64,000 nucleotides of DNA from Diabrotica undecimpunctata (taxonomy: Eukaryota; Arthropoda; Insecta; Coleoptera; Chrysomelidae), in assembly GCF_040954645.1 (NCBI RefSeq), contig NC_092810.1, positions 13,068,377 through 13,132,376 of the forward strand, given 5' to 3'. The stretch's first letter is position 1. Every line of letters begins with the position of its first letter. Both the position numbers and the translations under genes were made by a program. Below, piece by piece: positions 46,011 through 57,164 of this stretch. The notes below the pieces were generated by a model, which saw nothing but the letters and a program-made list of their open reading frames with translations, made no database searches and was not told the origin of the DNA.

Positions 46011-47889
46011 GGTCTTTCTTAAAAAAACTCCATTTTCTAGTGTAAATATACTATTTTTCTCCACAAAAGTACACACTCCGTGATGAACCACACTTGCTTT
46101 AAAAACCATAATTCCAATAATACTCTTAAATCGAAATTTTCTCTTTCCTGTTTCTCAAAAATAATAAGTTTCTTATAAGTCTCGCGAAAAGAGGGTGCCG
46201 CCAGCAAACTAACTTCTGGCCAAGCAGAAATCCCGAATTAAAAAGAAAAGTATAATGAAATTCATTTTCGGAAAACCCTGTTTGCACTTACCCTTCTCGC
46301 GTTCGCCGTTCTCCCGAGACGAAAATTTTTTATAGCCCTTTTGGGGTACACAATGGCGTAGGACAAACAAGAAAAAATGTGTTATTGATTTTACTGTTAA
46401 TCATAAGATATATTTTCCTTGCTTATAAGAAATTTGCTAAGCAAATTTATTCATTTTTTTAAAGTATTGCCCATCCGGGTAAAAAGACAAACAAAAATAT
46501 ATCTGAAATTTTATTGGACTATTACTCTTCTTCTTGTTTTTATACAATTAGGCACTTTCTGGGGACGGAGTGAGATTTTGTGTTTCGTTTATGATTTCTG
46601 TGATTTCATACATCTTTTCATTTCGTATTCTTTTATTCTCTTGTAACGATAAGACTACCAAAGAGAATTCAAGTAGGCAAAAGAAATAAATTAGACTTAC
46701 TCACAATCAATTTAATTTTACTACCCAAAAACGACCGGTTCCGGTTTTTAAAATTTGCAAAGCATCTTCGGTCAAACGGTACAAAGTAAATTAAATGCTA
46801 AAATTATAAAAAGCCCATATTAGGGTGCTGTCTTATAAAGATATAGATCAAAAAGTTATAAAAGATAATCTATTCAAAAGTAATAAATTAGAAATAAACG
46901 AAATACTATTTACATGCCGGTACAAGAATTTTTATATAATGTTTCGTGATACATAGTTCAAACTATCTTGTATTGTAGATAATGGGTAATCTTCGGTCAA
47001 TGTTGTAACTGTCTGACATTTAACGAGGAAGTTTCTTGAGAGAAGATATGTTAACAAATAAGATAGGAGCAGGGTATATGTGATTGTTTGTTAAATGAAA
47101 GAATTATGTTTTATATTATTTAAATTAATAAAGTTATTTATATTTATTAACTTATGAGATTGTAGCATTTCAAATCACCAAAATATATTCTCAATCCTTT
47201 TGCGTCATTGGGATTGATAATATAAACATTTCTGGTCCGCATAGAATAATTTTTAACTGCATTCTTTGATGTTGGTTCCGCTTAATATTGCGCGTCAAAT
47301 AAACATTCGCTTAGATTGCTGAGAAAGTTATGCGGGGAAGAGAATTACATCACTACGATAGAACGTCAAAGCGTTTGGTTTTATTTTGATTTCGGACTTT
47401 TCTTCAAATTCGTTATTGTGTTTTCGTTACTCGTTTTTTTTTTGTTATCGGAGAGTAGTTAGTGAGTAGTTAGTAGAAAAACAGTCAAGTTTGGATTAAC
47501 ATGTTGAATGGAAAAGATTCGGCGTGTATAGTCTTCAAAAGCCAGCAAATTTTTTATGTGGAGAGGTGAATTTTGTACTCAAATGTAGTGTGGCAGTTTT
47601 TTTTGTGAGTTAGTCACCGAATTGTTGGTTGTGTCCTATGTAGGAGATTTGTAAAGTAGCGTTACAACAATTTTAGAGGCCCACACTGTTTTAAAAAAAA
47701 TCGAGTGGCCGAGCTTTGAAGATTGGCTGTTTGGCCAACCAAACCAAGACTGGCTGTTCGCAGACGTTTCGGTTTGTTTGCTTACCCTATCTCTAGCCGA
47801 GTAATTTCTGTCCCCAGTTTCAACCCCCTATAAGTAATACTCAATGTGGTAGGCAAATATAACCGCCAAAAGATTAGACATGGATATTT
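46011..47889. other. No gene; repeat module at 47776-47866
   Basis: AT-rich. The 47776-47866 segment is a diverged copy of the one at 24456-24545. Nothing else recognisable. Confidence 0.5.
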
Positions 47890-48655
47890 GCAAAGGGTGG
47901 AATTAAAAGAATTTGGCAAGACAGCATAAAATCAGTAAAACACACAGATAGCGAAGGCAAAAGACTCATCATTTTTTATGCAGGAGAGAAAGAAGGCTTT
48001 ATAGAAAAATCAGATTTGATTTTTTCTTCAAAATCAAAATTTGCTGATAACCATGAAAACATGAATGCAGATATATTTGTTAAATGGATTGAGGAGAAAC
48101 TGTTACCTAGTCTGAGTGAACCATTAGCTACAGTTTTAGATAATGCACCTTACCATTCAGAGCTTTTGGAAAAACAATCAAAACAGTCGTGAAACGTACC
48201 GAGCATAAAACATTGATTAGGTAAAGATAATATTAATTTTCCGGAATACGACTTCAAATCAGAGTTACTGGAAATTTCGAAACGTAATAAAAAACCAACA
48301 GTTTATATAGTTGGCCAAATTGTATCAAGTCATGGACATCAAATAGTACATTTACCGCCGCGCCGTACCACTCCCAATTTAATCCCATTGAAAACATCTG
48401 GGATATATATGTAAAACGTACTATGATAATCACGTTGGATGCAGTGGATACAGTGACGATGCAGTTAGGGAAATGTGGCAAGAAGTTCTTAAACCTGCAA
48501 CTCTAGAAATATGGGCCAAAATTGTAAATAAATGTGAAAAATTAATAGCGGAGTGGTGGATCCGGAAAAATAAAATTAGTGAAATTAATCCAGTGATTAT
48601 AGATTTACATAATGATAGCAGGAGTGAATTTAGTGACCATGATGATGATTTATAA
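47890..48655 (+). pseudogene. IS630-like DDE transposase pseudogene
   Basis: Frames joined by shifts read GKRLIIFYAGEKEGFIEKSD, SKSKFADNHENMNADIFVKW, EEKLLPSL, ATVLDNAPYHSELLEK (second acidic site) and then APYHSQFNPIENIWDIYVKR with the terminal Glu. The C-terminal VLKPATLEIWAKIVNKCEKL and an acidic end (FSDHDDDL) are open to the natural stop at 48655. This is the DDE endonuclease family often seen as uncharacterised genes in insects. The N-terminal domain and first Asp region are missing. Confidence 0.8.
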
Positions 48656-49282
48656 ATTTAAATATTTAGTAAGTACACTCTTATAATGTTATTTACCAAA
48701 TAATTGTCCAGCAGGTTAACCATTATATTTATACATTCATTATTAGCCAAATAAAGAATAATATTTAAAGTTGATTTAATTTTTCTCCCCATTATATACA
48801 AATTCACTCTAACTAATAATACAGGCAAAAACATTCTAAACAAAGTAGGTAATTAAAAAGATTATGAAGAACTCCAGTGCAGTTTATCGTACCTATGACT
48901 ACAACGAAAGGTTTTCTGCGAATTCCATAAATATTTTGGAGGTGTAAATTGGTTGAATGTACTGTATGAGTCGAGGCAATGAAGCAGTAAAAGACCAAAA
49001 CGACCAAATTTTTGCATTAGGATAAATCTCAATGAAACTTAAAGACTTTTGTGAATGTTGAGTGGTATTATAATTTCTATTTATTATAAATAATATGATA
49101 CATTTATTATTGTTCTGTGTATAAGTTGACTCATAACTGTTTTATTTATTCTACTCTCTTAATAGTAAATTGTATATTACCTACTATTTGGATGCTAAGT
49201 AAATACATCAAAACAGATACCTACTGACACATAATGACTAGCACGTAATAATAGTTATTTAACCAACAAGTGTATTAATAAG
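48656..49282. other. No gene seen
   Basis: AT-rich DNA downstream of the transposase pseudogene. Confidence 0.5.
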
Positions 49283-49354
49283 GGCGATTAACAATTGAGA
49301 TATTTTAACGCGTGAGCGAAGCGAGCGCGTTAATGTTCGAGATTGTTAATCGCC
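49283..49354. repeat. CpG-rich palindrome
   Basis: GGCGATTAACAAT (49283-49295) pairs with ATTGTTAATCGCC (49342-49354), and TTAACGCG (49305-49312) with CGCGTTAA (49326-49333), around the loop TGAGCGAAGCGAG. Striking CpG density in an AT-rich setting. Confidence 0.9.
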
Positions 49355-50210
49355 ATTTTAATTCACGAGTTCGTTACAAAACTTTTCCATCGACCGTACT
49401 TTTTAGAAATAAAGATATCTTAGTTTAAGTATTTATTTACTTAACGATAAACAACAATTTTTTCAGCTTTCATTGACTTTATTCAAAGTTTCCTTAGTGG
49501 TAGTTTTATTATAGTAAACATTAATATTCGAAATGGTGCAATTACTGAAATTAAAGGAAGATATTGATAAATGATTATCTGCTGTATAGCATTTTGACAA
49601 ATTTATATTTAAGTCTTCTTGGACCTCTGTAAATTCTGTGATAGAAGAAGTTAAATTCTGGTGGAGTTAAATTAAACTCTTCGTCAATATCCATCCTTTG
49701 ATTTGTCAAATACACAGAATTTTAAACAATAAAGTAAATAATGACATACAATGACAGATAGTACTAACAGCGGCTACTTCATTTTAAATTAATTTTTTAG
49801 TTTGAATATAAATAAGTTTGGTTGCCTACACCACAGGTCACTGCCAATCAGAGCGCTTAATTAATTTATGCAAGCAATGTATGTTGTGTTGCCTATAATA
49901 AAATCGTTCATTAATAGAAAATCATTCATTAATAGGAGTCATTAATCAATGATTTTGAAAGTGTTAAAATTGATCATAAATGGACGGTCGACGGAAAAAC
50001 AATTACGCTTCAGTTCTATACAAATGAGTAATATTTCATAAGCCTTGTAAGTCAGTTGGTCGAGTTACCATGGAAACGAATTAACAGACGTTATTTTGAC
50101 AGATTGAAAATTATTAATCTGTGAGTGTAAATATAGTGGTAATTTAAATACAGATAAATAATAGTTCATCGAATAGTGAAGATGAATTTAGTAGCACACA
50201 ACCCAATATT
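49355..50210. other. Upstream region of the recombinase
   Basis: AT-rich. A possible splice acceptor (TTTAAATACAG) near 50148 opens the same frame as the recombinase, so an upstream exon is possible. No other gene seen. Confidence 0.35.
50064..50077 (+). promoter_or_regulatory. X-box-like site
   Basis: GTTACCATGGAAAC matches the RFX X-box pattern GTNRCCATGGYAAC at all but one position. It lies about 135 bp upstream of the recombinase start. It may be chance. Confidence 0.25.
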
Positions 50211-51529
50211 ATGCAGTTAGCTGCGAACACTACCGAGAAGCTATTACCAGAAAAATCTAGAGGAAGATATGAAAAGGTATATCAACAATTTATGGATTGG
50301 TGTACAACAAATAATGTAAATTTATTTTCTGAAAACGTACTCTTGGATTATTTTGGAGAAATCGCTAAGAAATTTAAACCATCCTCATTATGGGCAATAC
50401 ATATATTCTATGCTAAGAAGTGTTATAACTTTAAAAAATAATGTAAATATTGAAAATTACCCTAAATTGCGAGCTTATCTTAAAAGGCAATCAGAAGGTT
50501 TTAAAAACAAAAAATTTAAAATTTTACACCCTGATGAAATAAAACTTTTTTTAAATGAAGCTCCTGATGTACAGTACTTGTTAATAAAGGTATGTTATTT
50601 AAAAGTATAACATAAATGTGCCTACTCATAATACCTTTATTTTAAGATTATTGCAATTATTGGAATATGTGGAGCTTGTAGGAAACAAGCGTTAAAAAAT
50701 CGTAAAATTAGTGACATTGACGATTTAAGTACCATTTTATTGGTTAAAATGCCTGATACGAAAACCAAAATATATAGATCTTTCGTTATTACCGGAAATT
50801 TCTATAAAATCTGCAAACAATATATAGAAATTCGACTACAGATTAGCGATCTGCAAATAAATCAATTTTTTCTTAATTATCAAAGAGGTAAATGTACGAA
50901 ACCGGTGGTAGGATTAAACAAAATAGGCGGTGTTCCCAAAAAAAATGCCGAATGTTTAAAGTAACCAAATCCCAAAATGTACACAGGTCACTGTTTAAGA
51001 CGAACTTCTGCCACTATTTTGGTAGATGCCAGTGGTGATTTAATGGCTCTTAAACGACATGGCGGATGGAAATCTTCAACAACGGCCGAAGGATATGTCG
51101 ATGAGTCAATAAATATTAAGACGTCAACAGCCAATAATATAGTTATGCAGCCAGCATAACCTGGCTGCATAACCTACGAAAATGGTTTAACTTAACCACT
51201 ACCGGACTTTTCAGGGCAGCAGTCAACAAAGTTAGAATAGCCATGTTAGTGTCTAACATCCGTAACGGATAGGCACCATAATAAGAATAGCCAATAGAAT
51301 TATAAATTCAATTGAAAGTAATTTACAGACCTTTACATGCACTGAAAATACCAATTTTCAAAAAGAATACACCGTACAGTTTACGTCATCTCACCATTCA
51401 CCACGTATTATTGAACAACCGCCAAAATCATATAAGGGTATAGTTATAAATAATTGCCAAAATTTTACAATTAATTATTATAAACAAATGTTTAGTTTAA
51501 ATTGTTCCCGAATTTTGTTAAATAAATAA
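50211..51529 (+). pseudogene. Tyrosine recombinase (Crypton-like) gene remnant
   Basis: N-terminal core-binding domain: LLPEKSRGRYEKVYQQFMDW and LLDYFGEIAKKFKPSSLW. After a frameshift near 50390: SMLRSVITLKNNVNIENYPK and DEIKLFLNEAPDVQYLLIK. A 57-bp intron (50590-50646, GT...TTTTAAG, phase 0, containing an in-frame stop) precedes IIAIIGICGACRKQAL, which carries the first catalytic Arg. Later come YRSFVITGNFYKICKQYIEI, a TAA at 50962, then YTGHCLRRTSATILVDASGD (HxxR) and ALKRHGGWKSSTTAEGYVDE, with the Trp and nucleophile Tyr. A 152-bp LINE insert sits at 51137-51288; after it the frame resumes and runs to 51529. One frameshift, one stop and one insertion make it a young pseudogene. It resembles Crypton-derived insect genes; whether element or host gene is open. 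Confidence 0.8.
51129..51296 (+). mobile_element. 152-bp LINE tail with 8-bp TSD and 5' inverted duplication
   Basis: AGCCAATA at 51129-51136 and 51289-51296. The insert ends with the LINE C-terminus (WLHNLRKWFNLTTTGLFRAA, then VNKVRIAMLVSNIRNG). Its first 24 bp include GTTATGCAGCCAG, the complement of the LINE start CTGGCTGCATAAC, separated by CATAAC. Removal with one TSD copy restores STANRIINSIESN in the recombinase. Confidence 0.85.
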
Positions 51530-51571
51530 GTTATTTGTTATACTTTTTATTTTTATAAATGAAAATAATCG

Positions 51572-51717
51572 TAGAAAAAGTATAGTACACAACTTGAGTT
51601 GTAAGCTTATTACATGCTTGTAAAATTACTGCGGTCGCCGCTACGCGGCTCGCGCGCAAATTTTTTACTCGCATGTAATAAGCTTCTTACAACTCTCGTT
51701 ATGTAATATACTACATT
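51572..51717. repeat. Second CpG-rich palindrome
   Basis: GTTGTAAGCTTATTACATGC (51598-51617) pairs with 51671-51693 apart from a 3-nt insertion. Weaker pairing extends to about 51572 and 51717. The loop contains GCGGTCGCCGCTACGCGG. It mirrors the palindrome at 49.3 kb on the other side of the recombinase. Confidence 0.85.
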
Positions 51718-52806
51718 AATTTTGCAGTTGTATTTGGATTTGAATATTACATTGGGCTATGTAATTGGGATTATAAAAGTATAACATTTTTTTTTTATTA
51801 ACAATATTTTTTGTATTTAAATGTGAACCGTCCATCAACCCCTACCCTCATTAAACAGTATCATCCGCCTATGAATTCTTAACAAATAAGAGGCAACGCA
51901 TTTGTCTAGAGGCACAACTTTCGAGGATTTCAAAAGATTTTTTACTGCGAGAAACAAGTTAAAAAGGGCGGAAGTATTGAAAGAAAGAGTTGACACACGC
52001 ATTGTGTTTGTTCAGCGACTCGTATTTTCAGTTGTAGAATGCGTTCTGTACTTTTGAGAAGTTATTCCTCGTTGTTGGAGATCCGGGAGCAAAATTTATC
52101 CGGAACTATGAAATTTGCGTGAAGCTGAACGGACCAGTTCACGAAAAATGGCTTCTAAAAAGTTAATTTAAGATTTTTTGCAACAAAAACATGCAACTAA
52201 AACACACAATAAAGTTTATATTGAACTGCCATTGTGCTAATACCAAGAAACATATAAATTTTATTCTCGGCAATGTGCAAGTCAAAATAAATTTTTTTGT
52301 TGTTTTCCTTTTTTTCTTCTTCTTTTTATATAAGGAATACACATTAAATTAGTAGTAAAATTCCTAAATGTTTCTAAAATAAATTAAATTAAATTGAAGG
52401 AACTATGCGACAGGAAAGACTAGGAAACATGGAAATTACAACATATGAGGTAAACTTAAAGGTGCATTAAAGACGAAACAAGGACAACATCTCAAAACAA
52501 TTGACAAACTTAGGAGAAAATAATAAAGGACGAAATTCTCGATATATTGGATCAAAAAAGAATAGTAAAAAATAACACCATATAAAACAAATAGTCAGAA
52601 AACCAAAGGGTCATCGATAAAAAAGGGGAAAAACCAGTTCACTGAAATTGTTGCCAACCTTTACTAAATAACAGATAAACTATACTTGATTAAAAAGGCA
52701 GTTAAAGAAAATGGTTTATCATCATAACTTTGCAACGTATAATCTTACAATTTAAAATTCATTATGCCATTGATTGCATGAGTTGCCAGCCAATATGACA
52801 GCATTC
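51718..52806. other. No gene seen
   Basis: AT-rich; several short open stretches but no family resemblance. Confidence 0.45.
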
Positions 52807-53333
52807 AGTTAGTACTTCTTCTTCTTAAAGTGCCTATCCGTTCCGGATGTTGGCGATCATCAGCTATCTTTACTTTATTTATTGCAGCGCGGAACAGTTC
52901 AGTGGTAGTCGTGTTATACCACTTTCGTAAATTTTGAAGCCAGGAAATGCGTCTTCTTCCCGGTCCTCTCTTACCATTTACTTTCCCTTGGAGAATCAGC
53001 TGGAGAAGGCCGTAACGTTCTTGATTTCTCATTACATGTCCTAGATATTCCAACTTTTTAGTTTTGACGGTCATGAGAATTTCACATTCTTTCCCCATTC
53101 TATGCAGGACCTCCACATTAGTAACTCTGTCAACCCAGGATATACGTAAGATGCGCCTATAACACCACATTTCGAAAGCTTCGAGCCGATTCATAGATGC
53201 AACAGTCAGTGTCCATGCTTCCATTTCGTAGAGCAGAACTGTGAATATGTAGCAGTTCAATAGACGGCATTTTGTTTTTAATGATATGTCTCGACTGTTG
53301 AAAATGGTTTTCATTCTAACGAAAGTTAGTACT
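52807..53333 (-). mobile_element. Young RTE-like LINE tail, 10-bp TSD
   Basis: AGTTAGTACT at 52807-52816 and 53324-53333 encloses a 507-bp minus-strand insert, nearly identical to the 3' end of the LINE at 18.7-19.2 kb. It reads MRTIFNSRDISLKTKCRLLN, LLYEMEAWTLTVASMNRLEA, GRRRISWLQNLRKWYN. The frame is open until a small deletion near the C-terminus (KIADD in place of KIAVMIAN). The tail is AAGAAGAAGAAG-like. Confidence 0.93.
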
Positions 53334-53599
53334 AGAAAAAGAGAAATTTGATACTTAAAGATGTAATTGTCGGTTTGTACCGTAAAAGCCACGTCTAAAC
53401 TTTAAACGTTAAACATTAGTTGAGAATCTTTTATTTCCCTAAACGACAGTTTGTGCAAAATAATAAAACCATGCTTTAACTACACTTATAAGTATTTACA
53501 ATTTTTATTTTCTTCGAAATTATATACGATCCCTTTTGTTTTTACATACCTTTTCAACATACGTTAATTTTCAATAAAATCAAAGTTCAATTAAAGATA
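53334..53599. other. No gene seen
   Basis: AT-rich flank; may include decayed piggyBac sequence. Confidence 0.4.
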
Positions 53600-53672
53600 A
53601 TACTTATAATGCCAGAACAGAAAGCTCCTGAGCATTGGGTACTTCCCCTACCTTCATAAATAAAGGCCACTA

Positions 53673-54793
53673 ACAAATAATGGAAGCCCGAAAGCCCCAA
53701 AATAAAACACTTCATGTCCCGTCCATTCTAATGCATGCATGCATTGATGAACTTCCGAAGGAATACGCTGACATCCTCGAAGCTACTCCAATAGCTTATA
53801 GAACCAACCTTTAACTTTCAATTCCTTTGTATACCACGGACAGGGAAATATTGGTTTTTTGCGGTTTCCCAATCTTACTACTCAACGATACCTGTCCGTC
53901 CCTGAGAAAATAGCTGCAACTATTTTTTCACCTGAGCCGGTAGTTGCTGGAACCGTCCATCGAACTCCGGCGAGGCCTGGCCGTTAGCTAAAGCGACCAA
54001 TAACAGAATTATAGTGCGTCACCATTTCTATCATTAGTCGCACTTACAAAAACGGTTTGCAGGAACAATGGTAACACGGTTTTAGCCTGTGTCGACTCAG
54101 ACTCGCACACATTCAACATTTAAACATATTCACACAAATCACACTCACACTAATCCAACAGTGAAAGGAGTCGTCTTTCTGCTACCGAAGCATCCTCATC
54201 ACCGGGACCCCCAGCCGACTACAGGCCCCGTTACTTAACACGGGGTCTGTGGTCGGACGGGAAAAATCTAGGTGATTCGACGGAACCAAGTAACATCAAA
54301 ATGGTAGCGTTTATTACTGTTGGATTAAACACATACACACACTCACACTGGGAAAATGCGACAACTCAAAAGCTGGGGTCCTCCATTGGTGAGCACGCTC
54401 AACCGCAAAATTACAGTGAAAAACACTAGTTTTGCGGTCGAGTACAAGCTTAAAAATGACACAGGAACAATAGTTACTATAGACCCTGTCGCATCTAACT
54501 CAAAAAGCACACACACTCTCTCTGGAAAGAACATCACAATTCAGACAAGCCTTTCGCCTCTGATTCGAATAGTGACTCCATCTCAACAGCCTCCAAGATG
54601 TTCCACCAGAAGAAAAACGCTAACGCCACAGCGGGTTTTCGGAATGTTTTGATTTTGCCTTCTCAACACATTCAACGCAAGCCTGAAGAGGATCAAACGA
54701 TCCTAAACGGGTACAAATTTTTCATTTCTTTTTGAAATGAAGCTATCCTAACCCTATCCCACAAAATAAACATTGACTGACTGACAAATAATG
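53673..54793 (+). mobile_element. Unrecognised 1.1-kb retroelement, 10-bp TSD
   Basis: ACAAATAATG at 53673-53682 and 54784-54793 flanks a 1101-bp insert that starts GAAGCCCGAAAGCCCC and ends in ATTGACTGACTG repeats. The flanks join to restore the piggyBac frame across HYLL. Near its 3' end CCTGAAGAGGATCAAACG and ATCCTAAACG resemble a hammerhead-like or Penelope/CR1-type 3' structure. Inside, an open stretch includes HVPSILMHACIDELPKEYAD and another VKNTSFAVEYKLKNDTGTIV; neither is assigned. TSD and microsatellite-like tail imply target-primed insertion. Confidence 0.75.
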
Positions 54794-55277
54794 AGTCTTG
54801 GCATCACAGAGACACATCACTTTTAGACCATATTTGTTAGGTTTACTTTTTATGTAAACGCGAAAGAAACAACGACCTCTAAAACCAACGAGCATATTAT
54901 CGTTAGTTAAACAGTCTACTGGTATATAAGATTTTTTACAGTTTTCTATAAACTTATTAAAAATTTTACTGATATAACGCAATTTGTCATTAAGTCTCTC
55001 ATTCCTTATAACCGTACTGTCAAACCTTGCAAATAGTCCTTTAGCATCCTCATAATTCGATTTAAAAACTGATGTAAGATATAAAAGTCCAACAAGTGCA
55101 TTTATGTCTAAAAAGTTAGTTTGCTCAACAAAAGAAACTCTACTACCATATGAATGATAGATCGCAAATTTTTTCATTTGTGCATTCCACAATTATTATG
55201 TTTATAATAGCATCATTCATTAAAAGGTTCCACAAATTATAAAGCATTTTTTTTGGTGCAGTTTTTTGCAGCAGACT

Positions 55278-55897
55278 TTAACCCTTAAGTACTAACGCCC
55301 CGTCTCCTAGACGGCATCGCATGTCGAAAGTGTGATATCCCCCTACCAAAAAAATTTTGAAGGTCGCCCGTTTATGACTTTTCAAGTTGGGTTGTTATTT
55401 ATTTAGTATTGAGGTCGGCAGTTCGCTGCAGGTTGTTATTCCAAAGATATTTAGATTCAAAGTGGGATTTCCGTCTAATAGACGGGTTGTTAGTGTTCGT
55501 ATTTATTTACTAATTACCTGAAAATGGATAAGGCACCCAGTACATCAAAAAAAGTCAAATATGAGGATAAAAAACTATGAGGACACTCTTTTGAAATGGT
55601 TTAATGAAGTAGATGACAACATAAGCGAAGTTGAATCAATTTGTGATAGAAATGTTGCTATTGACAGCGATCACGAAACAGAATCTTGTTAAAATGTTTT
55701 TTATTTTAATAAATACAAATAAACTACATTAATTACTGCATTTTTTAGATAACTAATACTATCATTAAGTCATCGCAATATTATTTTGCATTAAAATATT
55801 TAATAAAAAAAAATATCTACTAAAATGTTAAACACGTCTGTCAGGCGGTTAGTTAGTGTTTACGCCACTGATTTAAGATGTTAGTACTAAGTGTTAA
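55278..55897 (+). mobile_element. 612-bp piggyBac-derived element, TTAA target
   Basis: TTAA at 55278-55281 and 55894-55897. Termini CCCTTAAGTACTAAC (55282) and, mirrored, CACTTAGTACTAAC (55893). Palindromes CCGTCTCCTAGACGG (55300-55314) and CCGTCTAATAGACGG (55471-55485), plus a degenerate CGTCTGTCAGGCGG (55835-55848). The outer ones lie 18 bp from the 5' tip and 45 bp from the 3' tip. Confidence 0.93.
55524..55692 (+). pseudogene. piggyBac N-terminal remnant in the 612-bp element
   Basis: Starts MDKAPSTSKKVKYEDKKL, then a stop; the +1 frame continues YEDTLLKWFNEVDDNISEVE and an acidic DSDHETES end. This is the acidic, Ser/Asp-rich N-terminus typical of piggyBac proteins; the rest is deleted. 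Confidence 0.55.
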
Positions 55898-56503
55898 ACT
55901 AAAAAGATGTATTACAATGTTATGAATTCTTGTTTTGCCAGTAATCGGTGGATTTTTTGACCATTTGTATCTATTTTTGCCATAAACGTACCTTGATAAT
56001 TCTTGAAAACTTTCACTGTCTTCATCCTCATTACTTACTACTGAAAGTACAGGACTCTGATAGCTGATATCTTGAATGGTCACTGTAGAAGACCCTGGAT
56101 CATCTTCGTATTTTCTGAAATATGGCTTTCACACACAATGTCATACACTGGGTCACTGTCATGACCACTGTCTGTAGTTGGGAAGTCACTAATATTACCA
56201 TCATCATCGTTTAAAAAAATTTCCTGTGCCTGTTCACTTGTATACCGTTTTCCACCAATAACAATCAAATCCATGGTCGTAAAAATATATGCGTATCTGG
56301 TATCTGGTCAGAATACACCCAAGACAGTCGAACCACCTACTTAGAGTATTATTTATCAACTGGTATTTAACTGCTTGACGCATACGTATGATTTGGGAAA
56401 CTCCTAAAAGATGCCGTTATTTAACGCTTGTGCGAACAGAATCTTATCCGGTTGGGTCCAAAATGACCCGACGATACTAAGGGTCAATTAATATTTGCTG
56501 GAT

Positions 56504-56604
56504 TTGCCCGATTCCTGCACCAAAATATGCGCAATTTCAAATTTTGTATACTGAATGCCATAACTCAATTTCAGTTAAAAAAGGAGTTGCCCGGTTCTTG
56601 CACC
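56504..56604. repeat. Paired direct repeat, 83-bp spacing
   Basis: TTGCCCGATTCCTGCACC (56504-56521) and TTGCCCGGTTCTTGCACC (56587-56604), 16 of 18 bases alike. It begins about 20 bp outside the piggyBac 5' tip. The region 56605-57160 shows no gene. Confidence 0.7.
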
Positions 56605-57164
56605 GAGGTTTTCAATTATCCATTTAATATATTTTTTTTTAATGCTATTTTTTTCATATTTTTAAAAATTAAAATTTAGTTAATTTATTTTTACTTTTTA
56701 CTTTATTTATTTGTTAATTAACTAATACAAGAATTTTATTTAGCTGCTACATATATTTTTTAGATTATTTTCTGTTGTTAATTAATGGTATCATTTCAGT
56801 TTCTCCGCAAACTTCGAACATCGGTGGTCGGAGGTTAATCACGTGCCACACTCACTACCCTTTGCCATCTATTCTCGTAATGTGTTCATTACATTCTTTG
56901 TTTATAGTCAATATCAAGACATTTATGTGGATGTTTTCACTTATTCCTTATCTATTATTATTTTTTTCAGTTTTTCTATTTTTTTTAGCTCTTTTGTCTA
57001 ATTATCTCGTAGATGTATTTGCAATATTTTACTTGTATTTAGATGTTAAAATAATACACTAATAAACACGGTTTCGTAAAAAATAATATTTTTCAAAAAA
57101 AATTTTCCATTTTTTAAATTTGTATGTACTTTAAATGTATTATTTAAATTAATCAATCAAGTAC

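Larger units (their letters stand above)
53600..56483 (-). pseudogene. piggyBac element (third family) with two insertions
   Basis: The 5' tip CCCTTAGTATCG starts at 56483, beside TTGA (a decayed TTAA). The palindrome-like GGGTCCAAAATGACCC is at 56454-56469. The gene starts MDLIVIGGKRYTSEQAQEIF at 56274 with an acidic N-terminus. After a shift come VYGKNRYKWSKNPPITGKTR, INIIIVECTNEKI, LDINALVGLLYLTSVFKSNY and DCLTNDNMLVGFRGRCFFRV (first Asp), KPNKYGLKVMCLCDAKTHYL. Beyond the 53683-54783 insert it resumes LVAFIYEGRGS and, shifted, NAQELSVLAL. Second and third catalytic Asp regions are lost. A TTAA element at 55282-55893 splits the N-terminal third. Confidence 0.87.
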
